This document shows, one piece after another, positions 16,521-24,826 of a stretch of 64,000 bases of DNA. The notes under the pieces were generated by a model, which saw only the letters and a list, made by a program, of their open reading frames with translations, made no database searches and had not been told where the DNA came from. Source of the stretch: Ardenticatenales bacterium (GTDB lineage Bacteria > Chloroflexota > Anaerolineae > Epilineales > Epilineaceae); the NCBI GenBank assembly GCA_020853525.1, contig JADYYS010000056.1, positions 122,056 through 186,055 of the forward strand. Reading direction: 5' to 3'. A program made the translations under genes and the position numbers. The first letter of the stretch is position 1; each line of letters opens with the position of its first letter.

Positions 16521-18713
16521 ATGAAAGCGGACACCTCTCTCCGCACCGCCTTCGCCGTCGCCGCGATCACCGCCACCGTGCTGACGAGCCGCTCCGCCGC
16601 CCGTCCGAACAGCGCCGCGGCGGCGCAGCCGCCCGACGTGCCGCGCCCGTACTTCCAGCCCGTCGATCGTTGGCTGGGTGAGTCGCGGGCCGTCGCGGTG
16701 GACGGCCACCTGGCCTACTTCAGCGTCGGGCGGAGCATCGCCGTCGCGGACATGGAGGATCCGACCCTGCCGCGGCTGCTCGGCCGGAGCGCGCCGCTGC
16801 CGCTGGCCGACGGCGACGAGGATGCCCCGCCGATCACCGCGATCGCTCTCGGAAACGGCGTGCTCTGGGCGATCACCGGCCGGGCCGTCGACGGGGTGGC
16901 GCTCTTCGACGTCACGCGCGCGGACGAACCGCGCTTCCGATCGCAGACGGCGCTGGATCCGGACAGCCTGCCGCTGAGCATCGCCGCGCGGGGCACCCAA
17001 GTGGTCGTGGCGCTCTACCGGACGCGTACGAACGAATCCGGGCTTGCCGTCCTCCAGTCCGACTCCGCAGGGCCGGCCGTCGCGGTCGCGGAGTGGAGGG
17101 ACGGGGACCAGGCGAAGTTCGCCGCGCCGGTGCTATGGACGGATATCGGCATTCTGGCCGGGACGTCTCGCCGACTTCTTCGCTTGGAACTGGCGCGCGA
17201 CGAGGCCGGCCGGCCTGCACTTCGGGTCATCCGAACGACGGGCGACAACACGTTCTTCGCGATGACCCACATCGTCGCCGACGGCTGTCGCGTCGTCGTC
17301 CTGGAGATGAGACGGTCGACGAAGCACGTAACCCCGTTCGATGCCTGCCGCGCCTTCATCCGCCAGGTCGGCGATCCGCGGTCGATCGATCCGCCGCTGG
17401 GAGATGATCCGATGTCCGGCGTCGCGCTGGCAACGGTCATGGGCACACGTCGGCTGCTGTTCGGCAGCGACTACGGCGGTGTTTGGTCGATCGACTGGGC
17501 GGCGCTCGAAACCCCCGGCCCGTTGACCGCCGTGCGGCTCCTGCCGGCCACGACGAACACCACGTTGTGCCGGGGAAGCGTCGCCGCATCCGCCGATCGG
17601 CTGGCCGTGGCCGGCTGCGGTCTCGAGACCGCCGCAACGGATCGCCCGGAGCCCCCGAGCGCGTCGCGGGGTCGGATCCTCGGCCTGCCCGGCATGGCGG
17701 CGCCGACGGAGCACTACCGCCAGGGGCTGGCGGCTGCTGCCTTCGGAAACCGCGTCTTCGTCGTGGGCGCCAACATCTTCAGCGAGGTCGTCCGATCGCC
17801 CGATGCTCCGCCGATGGTCGGCGGACAGCTGCGACTCGAGCCCGAGACGGACATGTGGCCCACCCACTGGGCCGACATCGCGGCCAGCCGCGACACGGCA
17901 TGGCTGTCGAACCACGATTCCGACGCGATCGTCGGGGTCGATGTGCGGGACGCCTTCCACCCGGTCCAGATCGCCCGTTTGGCCATCCATCGGGACGCCG
18001 CGGTCGCGGCCGACGATCACACGCTGGTGATCGCGCCGTACGAGAACAGGGTGCGTGACGGGAAGGCACACGTCTTCCGCCTGGAGCAACCCGCCGCGCC
18101 GCGCCAAGTCGGCACGATCTCCCTTCCCATCCAGGTCCCGATGAACGGCAGCCTCTTTCCCGGCGAGATGATCGTCGACGGCGCCGAGCTGATCGTCGGT
18201 TCGTCGGAGGGGCTCGCCGTGATCGACATCGCCGACATTGCGGACCCCGCGAACCCGCGAACGATCCTCATGGATCGAACCGAGTCGATCCGCGATCTGG
18301 CCCTCCTGCCGGACCGGATCGTGGCGCTCCGCTCGAACAACCTCGTTCTCTACGATCGAACGGCCGCGCGCGCGGGCCGGACGGTCCTCCATACGACCGT
18401 GCCGATCCCGTTCGAGGCCGACGGCTCCGCCCCGTACGACGAAGTCCATGTGACGCACGTGGCCGACCGCGTGTACGCCGTGCTGAGCGGAAACCGGAAG
18501 GCGCAATCCATCGACATCACCGCTGCCGGCGCGCCGATCGTCGGGCCGCCGTTTCGCTTCCCGACGTCCATCGACCACGCGGCGGTATCCGGCTCGCTCT
18601 TCTACGGCATCGGGCACCGCAACGGCCCCGAGGTCACGGCGTTCGATCTCGGCTCGCTCCTGAGAGTCACGCACGTGCTCCGACTGCCGTTCCTGGCGAA
18701 CCTCGGGGACTGA
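16521..18713 (+). CDS. Secreted LVIVD-repeat propeller protein, paralog 2
   Basis: 730 residues; ATG at 16521 preceded by GGAG. Short signal peptide (MKADTSLRTAFAVAAITATV, cleavage near AAAAQ). The N-terminal signature reads PYFQPVDRWLGESRAVAVDG and FSVGRSIAVADMEDPTLPRL. Repeats such as AIVGVDVRDAFHPVQIARL and AVIDIADIADPANPRTIL follow, and the chain ends HVLRLPFLANLGD. The gap to paralog 1 is only 104 bases, so the pair may be co-transcribed. It is clearly homologous over its full length to 14236 and 19697 but diverged in the middle. Confidence 0.85.
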   Translation: MKADTSLRTAFAVAAITATVLTSRSAARPNSAAAAQPPDVPRPYFQPVDRWLGESRAVAVDGHLAYFSVGRSIAVADMEDPTLPRLLGRSAPLPLADGDEDAPPITAIALGNGVLWAITGRAVDGVALFDVTRADEPRFRSQTALDPDSLPLSIAARGTQVVVALYRTRTNESGLAVLQSDSAGPAVAVAEWRDGDQAKFAAPVLWTDIGILAGTSRRLLRLELARDEAGRPALRVIRTTGDNTFFAMTHIVADGCRVVVLEMRRSTKHVTPFDACRAFIRQVGDPRSIDPPLGDDPMSGVALATVMGTRRLLFGSDYGGVWSIDWAALETPGPLTAVRLLPATTNTTLCRGSVAASADRLAVAGCGLETAATDRPEPPSASRGRILGLPGMAAPTEHYRQGLAAAAFGNRVFVVGANIFSEVVRSPDAPPMVGGQLRLEPETDMWPTHWADIAASRDTAWLSNHDSDAIVGVDVRDAFHPVQIARLAIHRDAAVAADDHTLVIAPYENRVRDGKAHVFRLEQPAAPRQVGTISLPIQVPMNGSLFPGEMIVDGAELIVGSSEGLAVIDIADIADPANPRTILMDRTESIRDLALLPDRIVALRSNNLVLYDRTAARAGRTVLHTTVPIPFEADGSAPYDEVHVTHVADRVYAVLSGNRKAQSIDITAAGAPIVGPPFRFPTSIDHAAVSGSLFYGIGHRNGPEVTAFDLGSLLRVTHVLRLPFLANLGD

Positions 18714-18748
18714 CCCTCGTCACCCCCGTCACTCGCACGACGCCGCGT

Positions 18749-19375
18749 CTACGCGCCCTGACCGAGCCGCGCCACAAGCGCCGCATGCCCCTCCGTCGCC
18801 ACGCCCGCCCGCACCGCTGCGAGCGCGGCCGCGGCATCGCGGGCCCACACGGCGTCCGCCGGCAACCACAGTCCCGGCCACAGCGGGCTGCGATAGACGC
18901 CGTCCTCGTCCGGCTCCAGCTCGACATACGCACCGTCGGTGAGCACGAACCAGTGCAGGCCGCGCTCGTGCGCGGTGGCGACGACGAGCGTGACCGGGCC
19001 GGTGACTTCCAGGCCAGGCGTGTGCCCGGCATAGAGGCCGAGCCAGGTGATGAGGAAGCCCTGCGGCCCCCCGTGCTTGGACAAGCTGATCGGCGAAGCC
19101 ATGACAAACACCATCCCCTCGATGAGCTCGGCGTGGAACGTCTCCGGCGTGCGCAGGTAGCGGCGGTGGAACTCGGGCTGCGTCAGACGATCGCCGTTGC
19201 AGAGCGGCGGCAGGTCGTCGTCGGACGAAGGCCGAGGCACCGGCGCGGGGCGCGGCCGGCGGACGGGGGGACGGGTTGGCTCTGGGGGATGGGTTGGAGC
19301 GGCCACGGGATCGACCAATGGGTCTGCCGACGGATCGACGAACGGATCGACGAAAGACGGTGCGGGTCGGGGCAT
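18749..19375 (-). CDS. Uma2-family (PD-(D/E)XK-like) protein with internal deletion, probably inactive
   Basis: 208 residues; ATG at 19375 preceded by AGGAGG. After a Pro/Asp/Val-rich N-terminus come the usual Uma2 blocks DRLTQPEFHRRYLRTPE, AELIEGMVFVMASPISLSKHG and LITWLGLYAGHTPGLEV. The chain then jumps to the family C-terminus: HWFVLTDGAYVELEPDEDGV and YRSPLWPGLWLPAD. The middle of about 70 residues, which in the family holds the QPD and E-x-S...DLxxK nuclease residues, is missing without a frameshift. Uma2/DUF820 genes are common, multicopy and of uncertain role in Chloroflexota and cyanobacteria. It is opposite to its LVIVD neighbours and looks like an insertion among them. Confidence 0.75.
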   Translation of the reverse strand: MPRPAPSFVDPFVDPSADPLVDPVAAPTHPPEPTRPPVRRPRPAPVPRPSSDDDLPPLCNGDRLTQPEFHRRYLRTPETFHAELIEGMVFVMASPISLSKHGGPQGFLITWLGLYAGHTPGLEVTGPVTLVVATAHERGLHWFVLTDGAYVELEPDEDGVYRSPLWPGLWLPADAVWARDAAAALAAVRAGVATEGHAALVARLGQGA

Positions 19376-19472
19376 GGTGCGCCTCCTGGTGGGGCGCGTG
19401 GGTGGCGGGGGAAGGATAGGTGCGGGCGGGCGGTGGGGCAATGGCGGGTGCGCCGTGTGGCTGGTCCGAAAA

Positions 19473-19549
19473 ATCAATGTTGAGTCTGATCGAGAGTCAA
19501 TGTTGACTCTTGGTGTGAATCCATGTTGCTTTTCGGGACGGAGCAACAT
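19473..19549. repeat. AT-rich cluster of short inverted repeats
   Basis: In the 321-base gap 19376-19696. GAGTCAA-TG-TTGACTC (19494-19509) is a perfect inverted repeat, its TCAATGTTGA core occurs once more at about 19474, and ATGTTGCT (19523-19530) pairs with AGCAACAT (19542-19549) over an 11-base loop. The stretch is much richer in A/T than either side. It could be a regulator site for the paralog at 19697 or the trace of a small mobile element. The rest of the gap shows nothing clear except a possible TACGCT -10 box near 19655. Confidence 0.45.
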
Positions 19550-19696
19550 TGAAAACGGAAGCCGTTCATCCCTGCATTCCACGCGCGCATACGGCGTGCG
19601 GCCGCGGGGAGGGTGCGACCGACCTGCATCGCTGTTCGCCGCCGCGCTGTTGCGCTACGCTCGGCCCACATCGAACCGCCCCCATCGGAGCCCGCC

Positions 19697-21886
19697 ATGC
19701 GCCCAGCCATCCTCCTCCGCGCCGTCGCCCTCGCGGCCCTCACCGCCGCCACGCTCGCCGCCGCCCCGCCGCTCCGCCCAGCCGACGCGCACGCCCTCGC
19801 CCAGCCGCCTGCCCCGGCGACCCGGCCGTACGTCCGCCCCGCCGACCGCTGGTTCGGCGAGACGCGCGCCGTGGCGGTGGAGGGGGACCGGGCGTACTAC
19901 AGCGTGGGCCGGGCGGTGGCGGTGGCGGACATCGGCGATCCGGCGGGGCCGCGGCTCATCGGGCGGAGCGCGCCGCTGGCGACGGGGCGGGATGACGTTG
20001 CGCCGACGCCGATCACGGACATGGCGGTGAGCGGGCGGTGGCTGTGGGCGATCACCGGGAGCGGGAAGGACGGCGTCGCGCTGTTCGACGTACAGGATCC
20101 GAACCGTCCGGTGCTGCGGGCGATCGTGCCGATGGCTCCGGAGCGGTCCATCGAGGCGATCGTGGCTCGCGAGAGGCACGCCGTACTCGTCTATGCGGAA
20201 TTTGATGCGGACCGCGGAAGGGTTGCGGCCAGCGGGCTCCTCGCCGTGCGTGTGGATCCATCGGGCGCGCCGCATGTCGCCGGCCAGTGGATTCCCGATG
20301 AGCCGTTGAACCAGCCCCATGACCTGGTTTGGACCGGCGATACGCTAGTCGTCAGTGGCGGGTATTTCGTGGGCCGGATGTCGGTGACCCTCACCGGTGA
20401 GGATGGGATCCGGCTCGAGCCAGCCGGGTTTGCCTCCTACGACGGACTGCCGATGAATCAGCTCGCCGCCGACGGATGCCGCGTCTACGGCTCGTATCGT
20501 GCGGATCGGTCGGCAGGCGTCGGCCAGGTGAGGATCTTCGACGTCTGTGCCGACGTGCCACGGCAATTGGGCATGTCGGACCAGCCGTCGGGGACGTTTG
20601 CCGGTCCGCGAGACATGGTGCGAGGCATCAGTGCAGCCACCTGGGGCGGGCGCAACCTGGTGTTCATGACCGATGCGGCTGGCGGCATGTGGACGATCGA
20701 CGCCACCGATCCGACGTCGATGACGTGGTCGGCCGATTCCCTCATCGAACCCGTGACGACGACCCCCGCCTGCTTGGGCGACACGGCGGTTGCGGGCCCG
20801 CGGCTGGTGGCCTCCGGTTGCGGGCTTGCCGTGCTGGAGATGAAGGGGGGCGCTGCTTTGCCGCAATGGGTCGGCCGATTGCCTCATCCGCCGCTGTCAT
20901 GGGAGGGCGGCGACGTACTCAGCCCGCGCGGGCCGGCCATCTGGGCCGAAGGGGACGACATCCTCATCGCCCGGATGAACGTCCTCAGCACGATCGACTG
21001 GGTTGCGGACGCCCCACCGGCCGTCGTCGGACAGATCGCCGTCCACCCGAACGGGGACCAGTGGTCGTACGCCGTACTCGACATCGCCGTCGCGGACGAC
21101 ACGGCATGGATGGCGGACGTGCAGTCGGGGGGTCTGTTCGGCTTCGACGTTCGTGACCGGCGGCGGCCCGTACGCGTCGCCCAGCTCCAGCTGACCGGCT
21201 GGCAAGAATTCATCGCGGCGGACGGGGACGTTCTCGCCACGGTTGAGGGTGACGGGCCGATCCGGCTGTTCGACGTGGCAGACGCGGCGGCGCCCCGCCC
21301 CGTCGGCACGATCGATCGGCCGGGTCCGGTTCTCTACGAGGGCGAGATGCTCCTGGCCGACGGGCGTCTCTACGTCGCTTCGCGGGCCGGTCTCGAAATC
21401 TATGACGTCGGCGATCCAAGCGCGCCCATGGCCGGCCCCTTCGATCACGCTGTCCCGCTGTGGGACGCCGCGCTGAACGAGGATTGGATCGTGACGCTCG
21501 CCCACGACCAGATCCGGGTCTACGACCGGGCCGCGGCGAAGGCCGGAACGCTGGCACCCGTCGCCCTCATCCCGCTTCCGCCCAGCGAACCGTCCCCGTT
21601 CGAGTTCCCCCGATTCATCGACGTGAACCTCGGTCGTGTCGGCGACCACCCGATCGTCATCGCGAGCGGCGAGCGGTCGTTGCTCGCAATCGACATCGCC
21701 GACCCGGCGATTCCGATCATCGGGACACCCTACCTCTACACGGATCCGGCGTTCTCGATCACGGTCGCCGGCGATCGGATCTTCCTCGTCTCCGAGCCGC
21801 ACGCCGGTATTGCCCGCCTCGACCTCGGCCTGCTCCTTGTCGGAAGCGTCCTGCGGCTGCCGTTCCTGGCGAACCTCGGCGGCTGA
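19697..21886 (+). CDS. Secreted LVIVD-repeat propeller protein, paralog 3
   Basis: 729 residues; ATG at 19697 with GGAG upstream. Signal peptide MRPAILLRAVALAALTAATL ending near AHALAQ. It has the same signature as its two upstream paralogs (PADRWFGETRAVAVEG, YYSVGRAVAVADIGDP, LIGRSAPLAT), LVIVD-like blades (IRLFDVADAAAPRPVGTID, LEIYDVGDPSAPMAG, LLAIDIADPAIPIIGTP) and an almost identical C-terminus VLRLPFLANLGG. Separated from paralog 2 by the Uma2-like gene. Confidence 0.85.
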   Translation: MRPAILLRAVALAALTAATLAAAPPLRPADAHALAQPPAPATRPYVRPADRWFGETRAVAVEGDRAYYSVGRAVAVADIGDPAGPRLIGRSAPLATGRDDVAPTPITDMAVSGRWLWAITGSGKDGVALFDVQDPNRPVLRAIVPMAPERSIEAIVARERHAVLVYAEFDADRGRVAASGLLAVRVDPSGAPHVAGQWIPDEPLNQPHDLVWTGDTLVVSGGYFVGRMSVTLTGEDGIRLEPAGFASYDGLPMNQLAADGCRVYGSYRADRSAGVGQVRIFDVCADVPRQLGMSDQPSGTFAGPRDMVRGISAATWGGRNLVFMTDAAGGMWTIDATDPTSMTWSADSLIEPVTTTPACLGDTAVAGPRLVASGCGLAVLEMKGGAALPQWVGRLPHPPLSWEGGDVLSPRGPAIWAEGDDILIARMNVLSTIDWVADAPPAVVGQIAVHPNGDQWSYAVLDIAVADDTAWMADVQSGGLFGFDVRDRRRPVRVAQLQLTGWQEFIAADGDVLATVEGDGPIRLFDVADAAAPRPVGTIDRPGPVLYEGEMLLADGRLYVASRAGLEIYDVGDPSAPMAGPFDHAVPLWDAALNEDWIVTLAHDQIRVYDRAAAKAGTLAPVALIPLPPSEPSPFEFPRFIDVNLGRVGDHPIVIASGERSLLAIDIADPAIPIIGTPYLYTDPAFSITVAGDRIFLVSEPHAGIARLDLGLLLVGSVLRLPFLANLGG

Positions 21887-21935
21887 CGCACCACGTTCGC
21901 GCATCGCATCGACCCGCGCCGCCCGATCGCCCGCC

Positions 21936-24293
21936 TCACCGCCCCCCCAACCGCCTCCCCAACCCCGTCCACCTCCTCGCCACCCGATCGTTCCCCACCG
22001 CCCGCCGCACCGCCGCATCGTCCGCCACGAGCACGCACAGCCGGCGCGCGCGGGTGACGGCGGTGTAGAGCAGGTTGCGCTGCAGCAGCATGTAGTGGCC
22101 CTTCACGAGGGCGAGGACGACGCACGGGTATTCGGCGCCCTGGCTCTTGTGCGTGCTGCACGCGAAGGCGTGCGTCAGCTCGTCCAGCTCGCTGAAGGCG
22201 TACTCCACCGGCGTGCCCTCGACATCCAGCGTCACGGTCTGCGCGGCGGCGTCGACGACGGCGACGCGGCCGATGTCGCCGTTGAAGACGTCCTTGTCGT
22301 AGTTGTTGCGGACCTGCATCACCTTGTCACCGGTCCTGAACGATCGCCCGCCCCAGCGGACCTCGCCCTTGCCCGGCCCCGGCGGGTTCAGCGCCGCCTG
22401 CAGCCGCTCGTTCAGCGCGGCCACGCCGGCCGCGCCGCGGTGCATCGGTGTGAGAACCTGGATGTCGGCGAGCGGGTCGAGGCCGAAGCGCTTCGGGATG
22501 CGCGTCGTCACGACATCCACGACACGATCGGCGGCGTCCTCGGCGGACTCGACGCGGAACTGGAAGAAGTCCGTGGCGTCTTTGTCGAAGATCGGCATCT
22601 GCCCCTGGTTGATCCGGTGCGCGTTCACGGCGATGTAGCTCTTGGCGTCCTGGCGGAAGATCTGGTCGAGCACGACGGTCGGGATCGCGCCGCAGCTGAT
22701 CAGATCGCGCAGCACGTGCCCGGCCCCCACGCTCGGCAGCTGGTCGACGTCGCCCACCAGCAGCAGGTGCGATGCCGGGTCGACGGCCTTCGTCAGGTGG
22801 TTCATCAGAAGCGTGTCGACCATCGACATCTCGTCCACGACGATCATGTCCGCGTCCAGCGGGTTCTGCTCGTTGCGCTGGAACATCTCGCCGCCCGTCG
22901 GCTTGAACTCCAGGAGCCGATGAAGGGTCTTGGCCGTCGTCCCGGTCGTCTCCGCCAGCCGCTTCGCCGCCCGCCCCGTCGGCGCCGCCAGCCGCACCGT
23001 CGCGCCGCGCACGCCGAGCATCTGCAGGATCGCGCGCACCGTCGTCGTCTTGCCCGTGCCCGGCCCGCCGGTCAGGACCGCCACCTTGCTCGCGAACGCC
23101 GCGCGCACCGCATCGCGCTGCCGCGATGCCAGGGGGTGCGGAATGGCCTTGTCGATCCAATCGAGCGCGGCGTCCCAGTCGATGTGGCGATAGGCGCCCA
23201 GCCGGTCCTCGGGCGCGTCGATGATCCGGCGCAGGCGGTTGGCGATGCCGACTTCGGCGTAGTGGAAAACGGGGAGGTAGACAGCTTGGTGGGGCATGCC
23301 GGGTGATGTCGTCGATGTCGCGGTCGCGCTTGTCGTCGTCGCCGTCGCCGCAGCAGCCCCCGCCGTCGCAGCCGCCGCGACGACCGCCGCATCCCCCGGC
23401 ACGTCCTCGACGATCACCGCCTGCGCCACCGTCAACCGCTCGATCGCGGCCTCGATCGCTTCCGCCGCGACCGCCGCATCGTCCACCGCCAGCAGGGTCG
23501 ACGCCGTAGCCACGAGGTCGGGGCGTGGCAGATACGTGTGTCCCTCGTCGGCCGCCTCGCTCAGCGCGAAGAGCACACCCGCCTCGAGCCGCGCCGGGCT
23601 GTCGGCGGGCAGGCCGAGGTTGCGGGCGATGCGGTCGGCGGTTTTGAAACCGACGCCCCAGACCTCGCGCGCCAATCGATACGGATCGGTGCGGACGATG
23701 TCGGCCGCCGCGTCGCCGTAGGCCTTGTAGATTCGGACGGCCAGTCCGGTCGTGATGTCGTGGCTCTGCAGAAACACCATCAGCGTCTTGATCTGCCGCT
23801 GCTCGACCCACGCCGCCGTGATGCTCGCCGCCCGCCCTGGCCCGACGCCCGGCACATCCGCCAGCCGCTCCGGCTGCCCCTCGATCACGTCCAGCGTCTC
23901 GAGCCCGAACCGATCGACGATCCGCTCGGCCGTCTTCGGCCCGATGCCCTTGATCAGCCCGCTGCCGAGGTACTTGCGGATCCCCTCGACCGTGGCCGGC
24001 AGCTTCTCCTCGAAGCGCTCGATCTCGAACTGCTTGCCGTACGTGGCATGCGACGTCCAGCGCCCCCAGAACCGGAAGCTGGCCCCGACGTTTGCCCCGA
24101 GCAGCCGCCCGACGGCCGCCACCGTACCCCGCCCGCCGGCCGGTTCGACCTGGGCCACGGTGTAACCGGTGTCGGCGTTCTGATACGTGATCCGCTCGAT
24201 CGTGCCTTCGAGCGTTGCGGGGCGCGCGTGATCGCCGCCGCCCGCAGAGGGAGCCGCCGGCATCCCCGGTGTCGCCGGTGCCGTCGACGACAT
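21936..24293 (-). CDS. recD2: RecD2-type SF1B DNA helicase
   Basis: 785 residues, normal length for RecD2 (RecD without RecBC). N-terminal OB-like region (LEGTIERITYQNADTGYTVA), helix-hairpin-helix block (KGIGPKTAERIVDRFG, DVPGVGPGRAASI, about 112-158), Walker A GGPGTGKTTT near 408, MIVVDEMSMVD, LVGDVDQLPSVG, QIFRQ, and late motif HAFACSTHKSQGAEYPCVVL. A low-complexity Ala/Thr insertion lies at about 300-332. It unwinds DNA 5' to 3'. The start is 2 bases after the stop of the TPR gene. Confidence 0.95.
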   Translation of the reverse strand: MSSTAPATPGMPAAPSAGGGDHARPATLEGTIERITYQNADTGYTVAQVEPAGGRGTVAAVGRLLGANVGASFRFWGRWTSHATYGKQFEIERFEEKLPATVEGIRKYLGSGLIKGIGPKTAERIVDRFGLETLDVIEGQPERLADVPGVGPGRAASITAAWVEQRQIKTLMVFLQSHDITTGLAVRIYKAYGDAAADIVRTDPYRLAREVWGVGFKTADRIARNLGLPADSPARLEAGVLFALSEAADEGHTYLPRPDLVATASTLLAVDDAAVAAEAIEAAIERLTVAQAVIVEDVPGDAAVVAAAATAGAAAATATTTSATATSTTSPGMPHQAVYLPVFHYAEVGIANRLRRIIDAPEDRLGAYRHIDWDAALDWIDKAIPHPLASRQRDAVRAAFASKVAVLTGGPGTGKTTTVRAILQMLGVRGATVRLAAPTGRAAKRLAETTGTTAKTLHRLLEFKPTGGEMFQRNEQNPLDADMIVVDEMSMVDTLLMNHLTKAVDPASHLLLVGDVDQLPSVGAGHVLRDLISCGAIPTVVLDQIFRQDAKSYIAVNAHRINQGQMPIFDKDATDFFQFRVESAEDAADRVVDVVTTRIPKRFGLDPLADIQVLTPMHRGAAGVAALNERLQAALNPPGPGKGEVRWGGRSFRTGDKVMQVRNNYDKDVFNGDIGRVAVVDAAAQTVTLDVEGTPVEYAFSELDELTHAFACSTHKSQGAEYPCVVLALVKGHYMLLQRNLLYTAVTRARRLCVLVADDAAVRRAVGNDRVARRWTGLGRRLGGR

Positions 24294-24295
24294 CG

Positions 24296-24826
24296 CTAGC
24301 CCGGCGACGTCACGCCGGCCGCCGCGACGTCGACCAGCGCCGCCAGCCGCGGGTCGGATCGCAGGGCCGCGAGGTCCGGGTCGGTCGCCGCAGCCGCCAC
24401 GACGCCGGGCATCGCCTCCGCCAGCACCGCCAGATCGACCAGCGCGCCCTCGACGTCGCCCAAACGGGCACGGGCGCAGGCGCGGTTGTAACGGGCGATC
24501 GTGTACGTCGGGTCGGCCGCCACCGCCAGGTCGGCCGCGACGAGCGCCGGGCGCGGACGGCCGAGGAGGAGCTGCGCCGCCGCGAGCAGGTCCAGCGCAC
24601 GGGCATCGTCGGGGACGGCATGGAGGTAGCGCCGTAGGATCGCCAGCGCCGCACCGGGTTGGCCGAGGGCAAGGGTTGCCTGGACGCGGCGCAGCTCGGC
24701 GTGACGGTCGTTGGGCCGGTCGGCCAGATCCTGGAGGGCGCCCCGCAGTCGGGCGTGCCAGTCGGCCGTGGTCGCTGGGTCGTCGACCTTGACGCCCGGG
24801 CCGTCGGCCGCCTCACCACCGGACAT
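24296..24826 (-). CDS. Small TPR-like protein
   Basis: 176 residues with helix-turn-helix repeats of TPR length: ATLALGQPGAALAILRRYLH, AAQLLLGRPRPALVAADLAV and RARLGDVEGALVDLAVLAEA carry the conserved small residues of TPRs. No signal peptide, so probably cytoplasmic. The ATG at 24826 overlaps the M23 peptidase stop by 14 bases, and its own stop lies 2 bases before recD2, placing it in one transcript with both. Partner unknown. Confidence 0.8.
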   Translation of the reverse strand: MSGGEAADGPGVKVDDPATTADWHARLRGALQDLADRPNDRHAELRRVQATLALGQPGAALAILRRYLHAVPDDARALDLLAAAQLLLGRPRPALVAADLAVAADPTYTIARYNRACARARLGDVEGALVDLAVLAEAMPGVVAAAATDPDLAALRSDPRLAALVDVAAAGVTSPG

